A DNA stretch of 64,000 bases from an uncultured Clostridia bacterium (GCA_904399395.1 CAJFPJ010000069.1:56894-120893); one strand, 5' to 3'. Counted from the stretch's first letter, positions 43,201-50,605 are shown. Notes: a model not told the origin generated them from the letters alone. Made by a program: numbers and translations.

Positions 43201-44425
43201 ACCGGAGACTCTGGCCCCCCTTTTGGGAATGGAGCCTTCCCAGCTCACACAGCTTTTCCTGCTATATCAAAACAGGCACGGAAATACGGAAAACTGGAAA
43301 ATTTCCGTCCAGGAGTTTCTCTCCTTTGCAGCAGAGGAGGTTTTGAACAATACGGAGCTCACGGGTCTTGCGGGAGGCAGCTCCGATGGGCTGAACGAAC
43401 AGACGGCCTCTCAGCTTCAGGCGGCCAAGGCATTGACGGACGCTGTTATTTCCAGGAAAACCTATTCGCCGGAAGAGATGGCGGATCTTCTGGGAGGTCT
43501 CACCGGCCTTACCGGCAGCTCCGGCGGAGCCAATATTGCCATGGACGCAAACACGCTTTCGCTCCTGTATCTCTATCGCGCGGGACTCACCGGCAGCGAC
43601 CCGGAATGGACTCTTTCCATCGAAGAGCTGTTCCGTTATCTTTCAGAGGATGTGGTGGAGGATCCCCGCTTTGCCATCGTGCTGAATGATTCCTTCCGGC
43701 AGGACATACAGGATACGAAGACCCAACTGGAGAACGGCATCCGCCAGCTGAAGGGCCCCCGCTATTCCCTGCTGATGCTGACCACTTCCCTTCCCAGTGA
43801 ATCGGAGGAAACCACGGAGTTCTTGCGGGAACTGCATGAACAATGCGGGAACCGTCTGGGTGGCGAATACTATCTGATCGGAAATTCCCCCATGAACTAT
43901 GAAATGGAACAAAGCTTTGGCGGCGAAATGCTCCTTATCACCTTGCTGACAGCCCTTTCTATCTTCCTGGTGGTTGCGCTGACGTTCCGTTCCCTGACAA
44001 TTCCCCTTATCTTGGTGCTTATCGTCCAGTGCGGCGTATATGTAACCATGACGATCAATGGAATCCTGGGTTACAGCATGTATTATCTGGCTATCCTGAT
44101 CGTTCAGTGCATACTGATGGGCGCCACGGTGGACTATGGAATTCTCTTCACCAACTATTACCGCGAGAAACGCAAGACTCTGGGAATACGGGAAGCTTTG
44201 GAAGCCTCTTATGAAGGTTCCATCCATACCATTCTCACCTCGGGCCTGATCATGATTTTGGTGACGGGCATTATCGGCTTCAGCCCCGTGGACCCCACTA
44301 TCGGGCAAATCTGCCAGACGATCTCCCTCGGTGCTCTTTCTGCCACACTGCTGATTCTCTTTGTGCTACCGGGGCTTTTGGCGGCCTTTGACCGGTTTGT
44401 GGTTAAAAAAGAAAAAAACAAGTAA
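40244..44425 (+). CDS. Giant MMPL/RND transporter with nine helical repeats
   Basis: A 1393-residue membrane protein of the MMPL (RND superfamily) type. TM1 at about 8-30, a first extracellular domain to about 165, five helices between about 165 and 330 with the proton-relay-like SMDYSIILMNRYRQE, then TM7 near 350-372. The second extracellular region runs to about 1215 and is six to seven times longer than usual because nine repeats of about 84 residues (414-1170) are inserted. Five more helices follow (GATVDYGILFTNYYREKR near 1310, a mirror of the first motif). Exports a lipid, peptide or wall precursor, or acts as a cell-surface scaffold; unknown. ATG has GGAGG 11 bases upstream. Confidence 0.9.
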   Translation: MKKIASFIVNKRFLLLGIVFCITAVCGFLTFRVDINTDMTKYLPDDSSMKIGMDLMEEEFPDTEIFQTIRVMFRDLKDGEKQDIQTTLSEIPYVDSVTYDAESEENNKENCTLYVVNTTYDYSSPEERSIESAIAETFAGYDVTIKNDNTASSDIPAWLLITAVTLLMIILFIMCRSWAEPFLFMATIGMAVLINLGTNIFLGSVSTVTYSMTAILQLVLSMDYSIILMNRYRQEYQQLPDKKEAMKEALTHAFSSIASSGMTTVVGLLMLVFMSFKIGMDLGIVLAKGVLISMLCVFTVLPGLILLFDGLIRKTAKKELHIPMRGAAAFSFRLRKPLAAGFAVLFLGSCFLQGMTKTVYTLQYDDPIADVFPPTNTIVMLYDNQDEESIPGLTDWLEESSYVKTALSYPTTLGRPYTASELSNVIEDMGGGMEIDASMLSILYYAYYKGQETSSMTVGEFLGFLSEDVAQNDLFSEYLSGDIQKNLQFLQKFSDPESLQKPLNASELAEFLGMEEEDAKNLLLYYYIQKGGADTGSMTLPAFADFILNEVAGDEAYASMFDTETLSQLEALSVFTDSSKMTTAIPYREMADLLGIDENTAKLLYVYYYALSEGYEPAAMTLPAFVSLMQKDIAKNPLFSSYMNDASLEQLTMLARFTDTETIQKQMTAKELSSSLGIEESMVEQLLTLYYGTKESAGKSLSLPEFTGFLVEHILTDDAYSGYFDETTKAQLILFHQLASGAASGRAYTPSEFAHLSGIEENMIQIVFTLYGMTAGAGETPDSLTLPDFFGFLAGNSAIMGSLPAETAAQLKQINTLVQTAASGQTFTAKELSSALGMEEELVGQVFVLYFGSRAENKTMSLQQLTSYLITQAGEGGSLSSYFDESTLEQLRLLQTIMNASVKGTTYTYTSLAKLLGMEENLMKMVFTYSDASANAETWKLSPQAAVNFLASHQKELSSALGNGNLSMLETAQKLINGSVAGTRYSPETLAPLLGMEPSQLTQLFLLYQNRHGNTENWKISVQEFLSFAAEEVLNNTELTGLAGGSSDGLNEQTASQLQAAKALTDAVISRKTYSPEEMADLLGGLTGLTGSSGGANIAMDANTLSLLYLYRAGLTGSDPEWTLSIEELFRYLSEDVVEDPRFAIVLNDSFRQDIQDTKTQLENGIRQLKGPRYSLLMLTTSLPSESEETTEFLRELHEQCGNRLGGEYYLIGNSPMNYEMEQSFGGEMLLITLLTALSIFLVVALTFRSLTIPLILVLIVQCGVYVTMTINGILGYSMYYLAILIVQCILMGATVDYGILFTNYYREKRKTLGIREALEASYEGSIHTILTSGLIMILVTGIIGFSPVDPTIGQICQTISLGALSATLLILFVLPGLLAAFDRFVVKKEKNK
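41483..43753 (+). repeat. Nine tandem repeats of about 84 codons in the MMPL protein
   Basis: Each unit has the pattern YTAxELAxLLGMEExxxxxLxxLYY, then SMTLPAFxxFL, then YxxxFDxxTxxQLxxLxxF. The copies differ from 78 to 100 residues and have drifted at DNA level, with the eighth and ninth holding Gly/Ser-rich insertions (GLTGSSGGAN). Confidence 0.85.
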
Positions 44426-44433
44426 ATGCTGAA

Positions 44434-44466
44434 GAGGACGGCGCCCATTGGGAGCCGTCCTCTTTA
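44434..44466. terminator. Shared terminator between MMPL and the RiPP operon
   Basis: GAGGACGGC and GCCGTCCTC form a 9-bp stem with an 11-base loop, then TTTAT. The two genes are convergent here. Confidence 0.75.
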
Positions 44467-44571
44467 TCGCCTCTGGGAACAGCAGCTGCCTCTTCTTTTG
44501 TCTATAGAGACTCACACCCTTGCCGCCTTATAGCCGCATAGAAGATAATATACTGTTTGTAATCCGCCTCA

Positions 44572-45636
44572 TCACATAAACTCACGGTTATATTCGACCT
44601 TTTTTTGCTCTTCCACAGAAAGGCCCGCAAAGAATTTCTTCGGGAAATCCGGGTTCAGAAGCCGTTCCGCCAAGGGGACGCGCCACTCCCGGCGCTCCTT
44701 TTCGTTCAGCCCGTAAAAGGGCGTGAGATCAAAAGTCTTCGCCTCATCCAGCGCCTTCAGGTATGTTTTCACTGCCGGCAAAGGAAAAACCGCGTTCGCA
44801 TACCAGACGCAGAAATATACAAAGTCCAGCACATCCAGGCGGCGGCCCTCCTCCAAAAGCGTTTCCATCTCCGGCGGGCTGTTCTGCAGATAAAAGGCAA
44901 TGTCGCAGAGCTCATCCAGCCGGAAGCCCCCCTGGGACAGCAGATAGAGCGAATTCATATCCTTATAGTGATGCATGCAAAGGGCTATAAACTCCATGGC
45001 GGGGGAAAGCCGCCTGAAGGGCACGCCGAAAAGCTCCTTTTCCTCCCATTGAGAGAGAACATACTCCATATCCGCCCTTCTGCCGCTTTCTCCCCAGAAG
45101 ATATCCAGATTCACATCCAAGTTCACATAGGGGCACAGGGGGTTCCCCCCGGCCTTGATAAACGCCGGGGCCTGGTGGGTCATGGCGCTCTGAAAAATCA
45201 GCGATTCCCTGGAATAAGGCTTTACGCCCTCCGGGCTAACATAGCCTTGCTGAAAGCCCCGCTCCAAAAGAAGCTCCTTGACCGCGCCCAGATCCTTTCG
45301 CCGAAGAAGAATGTCCACATCGCCGGAACGGCGGGCGAACACATCCCCGTATGCGGCTTCGGATAAAACCGCCCCCTTTATCACCGCATAGGGGATCCCC
45401 CCGGCCTCCAGAGCTTCAAACACTCCCCGGCAGGCCGCGTACCGCTCCCGGAGGCAGACCCGGTTCAGCACAGACCGCGCCCTGCACTCCTCCGCTTTCC
45501 CCTTCGGTATCTCCGAAGGGGAAAGAAGAGGAAGGCACCTCCTTTCATACAGCACCAAGGCTGTCTCCGAATCCGGCCTGCTTCCTTCTGCCAAAGCCCG
45601 TATTTTTTCCATTGTCCCCTCATAGCTCACAGGCAT
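44572..45636 (-). CDS. NTP_transf_5-type nucleotidyltransferase (RiPP-associated)
   Basis: A 354-residue protein of the nucleotidyltransferase family Pfam NTP_transf_5. The active-site pattern is YAVIKGAVLSEAAYGD then RRSGDVDILL near residue 107, with the DxD pair; conserved VNLDVNLDIFW near 175 and CMHHYKDM near 225 follow. Members of this family occur in lasso-peptide and HPr-kinase RiPP clusters, where the exact role is not established; nucleotidylation of the peptide is a guess. It is the last gene of a five-gene operon. AAGGGAG precedes the ATG. Confidence 0.88.
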   Translation of the reverse strand: MPVSYEGTMEKIRALAEGSRPDSETALVLYERRCLPLLSPSEIPKGKAEECRARSVLNRVCLRERYAACRGVFEALEAGGIPYAVIKGAVLSEAAYGDVFARRSGDVDILLRRKDLGAVKELLLERGFQQGYVSPEGVKPYSRESLIFQSAMTHQAPAFIKAGGNPLCPYVNLDVNLDIFWGESGRRADMEYVLSQWEEKELFGVPFRRLSPAMEFIALCMHHYKDMNSLYLLSQGGFRLDELCDIAFYLQNSPPEMETLLEEGRRLDVLDFVYFCVWYANAVFPLPAVKTYLKALDEAKTFDLTPFYGLNEKERREWRVPLAERLLNPDFPKKFFAGLSVEEQKKVEYNREFM

Positions 45637-45735
45637 TTCGCTCCCTTCTTCCCATTTAGAAGGCCTCCACCGCCTAAAGCACCGGAAACCGGGGCTTTTT
45701 CCATCGTCCCCCGGATTCCTGCAGAGGCCTGCGCC

Positions 45736-46776
45736 CTACTCCTCTCCTGTTCTGCCCGCCCCGCGCTTCTTCAGCATTCCCTGCAGGTCAAAGCCCAGGA
45801 ACTGCAGCTTCCGGTATTCGCATTCTCCGTCGTCCCCCAAGGGATCCCCGCAAAGGCAGACGGCGGCCGCCATGCAGCCCCTTAAGCAGCCCTCCTGCAG
45901 AAGGCAGGTTTTGCAGCCGTAATCCGTTTCCAGACGGCGTCTGGCCAGGGCGCGGAGCTTCTCCACATTGGCGGCAAAGGCCTCCGGGTGAAAATCAAAC
46001 GCGTTCCCCAGGGTGAATCCGCCGTCGTAAAGGGTCTGGCAGGGCTGGACGTCTCCATCCACCTTGACGCATAGGGAAAGCTCCGAATCCTCCTTCGTGA
46101 AGGGGCAGCCCATGGTGCACAGGGGCAGGAAAGCCTCTTTCCCACATTCCTGATTCAGCCGGTGGATCGTCCGCAAAGCTTCCAGCTTCTGCCGGGCTGT
46201 GAGGGCCTTCCCCTCCCAATTTTCCGTGCCGTTGCCCGACTTGTAGATAAACGCGAACTCCGGGGAAAACCCTATGGAGCGCGCCAGCCGGTAAAAGGCT
46301 TCCAGATCCCCCCGGTTCTGCTGAGAAAGGACCATCTTCAGCAGCGGGGGCTCCTTAGTGTTATGGATCTGCCGGGCAAAGGCGATTGTCTTCTCAAAAT
46401 TCCCCGGGCCCCGGGTCTTGGCGTTTTCTTCTTCGCAGGAGCCATCCAGGCTGATCTGCAAAGACATTTTCCCATCGTTTACATACCCGGCCAGCTTCCT
46501 GTTAGGGTTGGTGCCATTGGTGACGACGCCGAAAGAGATCTGAGGGTATTTCTCCACCAGATCCAAAACGGAATCAAACTCTGTGTGCAGGGTGGGTTCC
46601 CCACCGGAAAGCAGGAACCGCTCCAGCCCATAGGGGAGAAACACCTGGAGGATCTCCTCCAGCCGGGCCGCTGAAAGCTCCCGCCTTTTCCGGTTCAGGC
46701 CGGAACGGTTATAGCAGGTGCGGCAATTCAGGTTGCACTGGTTGGTTATCTCCACATATACGGTTTTGATCTTCAT
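45736..46776 (-). CDS. Radical SAM/SPASM peptide maturase
   Basis: A 346-residue radical SAM enzyme. The [4Fe-4S] motif CNLNCRTC uses Cys14, Cys18 and Cys21; LLSGGEPTLH near residue 57 is the SAM-binding GGE motif. The C-terminal SPASM-like region has many Cys residues (LCVKVDGDVQPC, YGCKTCLLQEGCLRGC), ligating auxiliary clusters as in enzymes making thioether or carbon-carbon links in peptides. Next to a PqqD-type protein, so it very probably modifies a peptide. GGAGG before the ATG sits over the end of the pqqD-like gene. Confidence 0.92.
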   Translation of the reverse strand: MKIKTVYVEITNQCNLNCRTCYNRSGLNRKRRELSAARLEEILQVFLPYGLERFLLSGGEPTLHTEFDSVLDLVEKYPQISFGVVTNGTNPNRKLAGYVNDGKMSLQISLDGSCEEENAKTRGPGNFEKTIAFARQIHNTKEPPLLKMVLSQQNRGDLEAFYRLARSIGFSPEFAFIYKSGNGTENWEGKALTARQKLEALRTIHRLNQECGKEAFLPLCTMGCPFTKEDSELSLCVKVDGDVQPCQTLYDGGFTLGNAFDFHPEAFAANVEKLRALARRRLETDYGCKTCLLQEGCLRGCMAAAVCLCGDPLGDDGECEYRKLQFLGFDLQGMLKKRGAGRTGEE

Positions 46777-46780
46777 CCTC

Positions 46781-47044
46781 TTACGCCTCCACTACGACCC
46801 CTTTTTCCATAACTTCCCGCAGGAATTCCTCCACGTCGCCGCGGATATCCCCGGGGGCCGCTTCATAGACGCCGCAGAGCTTTTCCAAAAGCTCTTCCAG
46901 GCCGCAGGGCTCCGAGAGAAAGCTCAGGATATCCGTGCCCGTTTCGTCGAAGAAATGGGTATCGCCGCTTTCCGGGTCGTAAACCGCCAGAGAGGTGTCG
47001 TCCGTCTGGATAAAATCCATCTTTGTATTCTTCACGTATTTCAT
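46781..47044 (-). CDS. PqqD-type RiPP recognition element
   Basis: An 87-residue stand-alone RiPP recognition protein: three beta strands (FIQTDDTSLAVYD; GDTHFFDETGTDILSFL) then helices, as in PqqD, which binds the leader peptide and presents it to the maturase. AAGGAG lies 8 bases before the ATG. Located between the peptidase and the radical SAM gene, it fits an operon for a precursor peptide. Confidence 0.88.
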   Translation of the reverse strand: MKYVKNTKMDFIQTDDTSLAVYDPESGDTHFFDETGTDILSFLSEPCGLEELLEKLCGVYEAAPGDIRGDVEEFLREVMEKGVVVEA

Positions 47045-47047
47045 TTT

Positions 47048-47503
47048 TCATTCTCCTTTATGTTCCAAGATTTTTCTATATTCCCGGTAGATACCGGTTT
47101 CCTTTGTCTTTTCTGCATCAAAGCCGCAGCGAAGAAAAGCCCGGCTCACCCGGTAAGAAAGCTCCGCCAGCTCCGGCGGGCAGGGGGGCAGGGGGCTGCC
47201 GTTCACAGAAAGGACCTTCCCGGCTATCTGCTCCGCGGTGATTTCCTCCAGCCGGAAGGCGTTATCCCCCTTACAGTAATACCGGCCCCCGCTTCGTTTC
47301 ACCAGCCGGTGCACAAGAAGCCCCTCTTCCCCATAGGCAAACACCAAAATATCCCCCGGCGCGTATTCCTCCCGGGAGCCCACGGCTATGCGGTCCCCCT
47401 CCCACAAAGTGGGGTTCATGCTCACGCCCTCCACGGTGATTTCCGCCTCTCTGCCGCTTCGGGCCTGGGCAAACAGGAGCTTTTGCAGCAGGGCGTCATC
47501 CAT
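47048..47503 (-). CDS. S24/S26-type serine peptidase without membrane anchor
   Basis: A 151-residue LexA/signal-peptidase-fold protease. Nucleophile Ser28 is in EGVSMNPTLWEGDRI; the second conserved box has GDILVFAYGEEGLLVHRLV, where His65 replaces the Lys of the usual Ser-Lys dyad, as in archaeal and ER-type signal peptidases. CKGDNAF near residue 78 is also conserved. No transmembrane helix, so it acts in the cytoplasm, probably to cleave the leader peptide of the modified peptide. Its ATG overlaps the kinase-like gene by 8 bases. Confidence 0.85.
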   Translation of the reverse strand: MDDALLQKLLFAQARSGREAEITVEGVSMNPTLWEGDRIAVGSREEYAPGDILVFAYGEEGLLVHRLVKRSGGRYYCKGDNAFRLEEITAEQIAGKVLSVNGSPLPPCPPELAELSYRVSRAFLRCGFDAEKTKETGIYREYRKILEHKGE

Positions 47504-48329
47504 TTTCCACCACCTCCGCCGCAAACTCCAAATCCGCATACCGCAGCCGGAAACACTCCGTCTCCCTGGCTAAGCGGGAAAGAAACCGGATATATTCCCC
47601 GGTAACGGCATATTCCGTTATGGGGGAGCGCATCAGCTCCGCCGTTTTTTCATTTACTCCCATGGGGAGCAGGCTGTTTTCCCCCTCTGTGCGGGTGATA
47701 AAAAAGATTTTTTCCAAAGGCAGGGGCTGTTCCGCGCAGTTTTCCGGCATATACGCATAGCGCCGGTTTCCGCCTTCTTCCATATAGGGCAGTTCCCGGC
47801 GCAGAAACCCCCGGCCCCGCAAAACCTCCAAGCCCCCCTGCCGCAGATGCATGGGCATGCAATAGGGGATCACCCTGCGCTTTTCCCTTTCTATCAGGAT
47901 ACAATCATCCGTTATGTAGCCCAGCCCCCGGCTCACAAGATACGCCGCCAGGGTGGTTTTCCCGCTGGTGGTGGCCGCCAGGAAGAGATACGCCTTCCCC
48001 TTCCACTCCAGGGCCGCCCCGTGGGCGGCAAATACCTTTTCGTCGTAGCGGGTGTGGGTGAAGAAAATATCGTCGATTTCCAGCAGGGGGCGGTCAGTTT
48101 CCCGCTCCTCCCCGCCGAATCCCACCCGATAGAGAGAGCCCTCTTTTACTGCGTCGATCCGAAGGCCGGAAGAATTCCCGCCCTCCAGCAGGTATTTCCC
48201 AAACTGCAGGCGAAGGGAACGAAGCAGCTCCCCGCAGTTTGTATGCACCTCATACACGGTCTGGCAGGGGCCCGCAATGGTCACTGTTTTCATATGTCTT
48301 TTCTTATCCTTTCCTGTCTTTGCTTGCAT
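47496..48329 (-). CDS. HPr-kinase-like protein (RiPP-associated)
   Basis: A 277-residue protein of the HPr kinase/PEPCK-like fold. Walker A is LAATTSGKTTLA near residue 120, and ITDDCILIE near 145 is the Asp-Asp metal site. Related kinases in lasso-peptide clusters phosphorylate a Ser at the end of the precursor. The first gene of the leftward operon, with promoter 48360-48388. The ATG at 48329 has AGAAGG 5 bases upstream; an internal ATG at 48293 remains possible. The target could be a Ser in the 36-residue peptide at 49731. Confidence 0.85.
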   Translation of the reverse strand: MQAKTGKDKKRHMKTVTIAGPCQTVYEVHTNCGELLRSLRLQFGKYLLEGGNSSGLRIDAVKEGSLYRVGFGGEERETDRPLLEIDDIFFTHTRYDEKVFAAHGAALEWKGKAYLFLAATTSGKTTLAAYLVSRGLGYITDDCILIEREKRRVIPYCMPMHLRQGGLEVLRGRGFLRRELPYMEEGGNRRYAYMPENCAEQPLPLEKIFFITRTEGENSLLPMGVNEKTAELMRSPITEYAVTGEYIRFLSRLARETECFRLRYADLEFAAEVVENG

Positions 48330-48359
48330 GTGGGCCTTCTGGGCCTATGCACTGACGAC

Positions 48360-48388
48360 AGTATACCCCATTTTCCTCTATTTTCCAA
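48360..48388 (-). promoter_or_regulatory. RiPP biosynthesis operon promoter
   Basis: On the minus strand TTGGAA (48383-48388), 17 bases, TATACT (48360-48365). The 48390-48600 gap to the divergent promoter is AT-rich without a gene. Confidence 0.7.
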
Positions 48389-48614
48389 TTATTTTGCTCA
48401 AAATTTATTTAGTTATTTTACAATAAAAATCTGCACAAGGGAAGAGCCCCTAAAAGGGCGAAATACCAGCTTCTTGTTTAAAAAGAGGGGAGTTCTACCT
48501 ATTTTATGGAATTTTTTGGGATTTTGTGTATACTATATTTGCAGGTGCTCCTCATTTTTGCAAGCAGATTGGCGTTTATTTTATTTGTTTTTCATTTTGT
48601 ATATTTTGAAAATG

Positions 48615-48643
48615 TTGATTTTTCTCTCTTGCTGTGTTATCAT
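48615..48643 (+). promoter_or_regulatory. Promoter of the regulator-precursor unit
   Basis: TTGATT (48615-48620), 17 bases, TATCAT (48638-48643), then AAAGGAGG at 48661. It is divergent from the biosynthesis operon promoter. Confidence 0.7.
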
Positions 48644-48676
48644 AGTGCAGAAAGAATGAGAAAGGAGGATTGCTTT

Positions 48677-49714
48677 ATGAAAGACGTCAAATTCATCACG
48701 GAGCCGGGGTATGTGTACGACCTGCTTTTTCTGTTTGCTGTACACTTCAATAAAGAATATTTTCTTGTAAATATGATCAACTATGACCAATCGGCGGAGG
48801 ATACGGAATACCTGAACCGCGTGTATCTGGAGCATGAGTCCATACCGGAGGATCTTCTCCCCTTTTTCTATATCAGAGACGGGGCCAAATGCTTCATGAC
48901 GGAACATTACTTCGATCCCTATGAGCCGCTTTTTACCACTACCTTCAGCCTGGCCACTATTCAGGATGCTCTGCGGGACTATGACGAAGTCGTCTCCCGG
49001 GTTTTGAAATTCTATTTCAGAGATAGGGACGAAAAAACGCTGGCCGGATGCAAAAACTCCATCGCCGACGTCAGCCGCCTTATCAAAGAATCCAATTACA
49101 GCGACCGGGTGAAAAGCAGCCTTTACGGCTTTTTCATCGACCCTATCCCCGCCATTCAAAAGCTTTCTTACGAACTTATGACAAGGGATATTCTACTTTC
49201 CCAGCAATACGAAAAAAATTTTCGCAGGCTTTCTGACCTGCAGCAGCAATTTGACTTGGAGAAAACCACCAACAATTTGAAAGAATGTACAAGTAGATGT
49301 AGTCCTGAAGGTTTTGATGTCGTTTATGTGACCTTTTGTCTGGTAAATAAAAACTGCATAAAAGAGTATATTTCAAAGGATCAGTTTATCTTTATGCTGG
49401 GGAGCGATTACAACAACACCTTTGATTTTATAATCTTTCGCAACAATACTCCAGAATTGGATAAATTCGGGAACGCCCTGGCGGAAAAGAACCGGGTGGA
49501 GATCCTGGAGCTTCTCCGGCGGAAGGGGGAAATCACCATCCGGGATATTGAGCAGGAGCTGGGCTTCACGGGCACCAACGCCTATTACCACCTTTCCCTG
49601 ATGATCAAAGCCAATATAGTGAAGACCCGGAACCAGGGGCGCACTATCCTTTACAGCATCAACAAACGCTACTTCGATGCCATTCGCGGCATGCTGAGTA
49701 AATATGCAGAATAG
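48677..49714 (+). CDS. ArsR-like winged-helix regulator of the RiPP locus
   Basis: A 345-residue protein. The last 75 residues form a winged helix (NRVEILELLRRKGEITIRDIEQELGFTG, then NAYYHLSLMIKANIVKTRNQGRTILYSIN), typical of ArsR-type regulators. The first 265 residues are a mixed domain I do not recognise (MKDVKFITEPGYVYDLLFLF), likely a sensor. AAAGGAGG lies 8 bases before the ATG. It is followed after 16 bases by the peptide gene, and diverges from the biosynthesis operon, so it very probably controls both. Confidence 0.85.
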   Translation: MKDVKFITEPGYVYDLLFLFAVHFNKEYFLVNMINYDQSAEDTEYLNRVYLEHESIPEDLLPFFYIRDGAKCFMTEHYFDPYEPLFTTTFSLATIQDALRDYDEVVSRVLKFYFRDRDEKTLAGCKNSIADVSRLIKESNYSDRVKSSLYGFFIDPIPAIQKLSYELMTRDILLSQQYEKNFRRLSDLQQQFDLEKTTNNLKECTSRCSPEGFDVVYVTFCLVNKNCIKEYISKDQFIFMLGSDYNNTFDFIIFRNNTPELDKFGNALAEKNRVEILELLRRKGEITIRDIEQELGFTGTNAYYHLSLMIKANIVKTRNQGRTILYSINKRYFDAIRGMLSKYAE

Positions 49715-49730
49715 AGAAAGGAGGGTTCTT

Positions 49731-49841
49731 ATGAAAACATGGAAAAGGCCCGCAGTGGCCACGCTGAAGGCGAAGGAGCTTTCCGCATATATCCGCGTCG
49801 CCGCCAGATCAATCATGTGCCAGCATATGGAATATAGGTAA
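49731..49841 (+). CDS. 36-residue RiPP precursor peptide candidate
   Basis: A 36-codon gene with an excellent ribosome site (GAAAGGAGG, 7 bases before ATG) and a strong terminator starting 10 bases after the stop. The N-terminal part MKTWKRPAVATLKAKELSAY has the Lys-x-Pro, Leu, Glu-Leu pattern of leader peptides bound by PqqD-type proteins. The C-terminal 16 residues begin IRVAARS and include a single Cys in IMCQHMEYR, with one Ser that the kinase might modify. Cotranscribed with the regulator gene. It is too short for most gene callers. That it is the substrate of the divergent operon is inference from position. Confidence 0.7.
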   Translation: MKTWKRPAVATLKAKELSAYIRVAARSIMCQHMEYR

Positions 49842-49851
49842 GTCTTCTTTA

Positions 49852-49906
49852 CATATAAATCGCTGCTTTTATTCAAAGTGAAAGCAGCGATTTATATGGG
49901 CTTTTG
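49852..49906 (+). terminator. Long terminator after the precursor gene
   Basis: 18-bp perfect stem, arms 49852-49869 and 49881-49898 (CATATAAATCGCTGCTTT and complement), loop of 11 bases, then GGCTTTTG. The stem has no GC-rich end at the loop, but is very long. Confidence 0.8.
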
Positions 49907-50110
49907 TTTCAGTATTTCATAAACGATATTCTTGCGTTATATCTGCAATAAACCGATCATAAAAAGCTTATAATTCGTCTATTTATGATTTTTACCTGTT
50001 TTTATTAGCAAACTACAAATAGTATATATTCAACAATGCAAGACATATGGGTTGTGGAATAACTAAACATAACAACGTAAAAACACAAAAAAAGAGAAGA
50101 GGGAACGAAC

Positions 50111-50299
50111 ATGGAACTAAAACAAAGCATGCTTCAGGAATATGAAGGGAGCAACCACTGCGATTTTCTTCATAAAAAGCGCGGCGGCTTTCGCAGTTTT
50201 CATAGGCTTCCTAGTTTTTGCAGTTTTGGAATCTTGCATAGCTTTTATAGCTTCCAAAACTTCCAAAACGCCCAAAACTTCCCCCTGAAAACCCCATAA
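50111..50299 (+). CDS. Possible small low-complexity peptide gene
   Basis: A 62-codon reading frame after a GAGGG site. Its second half is a Phe/Ser/Gln-rich run (HSFYSFQNFQNAQNF) encoded by imperfect DNA repeats of the kind CTTCCAAAA. The opposite strand is also open (50117-50317, with Lys/Ala repeats), so coding is doubtful. It lies alone between the RiPP terminator and the XRE gene; the 49907-50110 stretch is AT-rich with no other feature. Confidence 0.3.
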   Translation: MELKQSMLQEYEGSNHCDFLHKKRGGFRSFHRLPSFCSFGILHSFYSFQNFQNAQNFPLKTP

Positions 50300-50392
50300 A
50301 AAGATTTTTTTCGTCATTTTTCACAACACGAAAGGAACTTCGTCGCTATGAGCTTTGATTTGGTATATTCTTCCTGCAGAGGAGGAACAAAA

Positions 50393-50605
50393 ATGAGTTT
50401 TGCTTACAAATTTTCAAAAGATATCTGCGAGGCCCGGCAGCGAATGGGGCTGACACAGGAACAATGTGCCGAAGCTCTGCACCTTTCCATTCGGGAGTTT
50501 CAAAACATCGAAGCAGGGCGGTTCACCCCCAGGCTTCCGACCTTTTTAAGAATTTTAGACTTTTTCGGCCTTGATTTTGACGATTACAGGGAGGCAGTTT
50601 CGTAA
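50393..50605 (+). CDS. Small XRE-family regulator
   Basis: A 70-residue single-domain Cro/C1 protein (EARQRMGLTQEQCAEALHLS; QNIEAGRFTPRLPTFLRIL). GAGGAGG stands 6 bases before the ATG at 50393, so the in-frame ATG at 50348 is rejected. The stop overlaps the following DUF6514 gene (TAATG). Such pairs are widespread in Clostridia; their targets are not known. Confidence 0.85.
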   Translation: MSFAYKFSKDICEARQRMGLTQEQCAEALHLSIREFQNIEAGRFTPRLPTFLRILDFFGLDFDDYREAVS

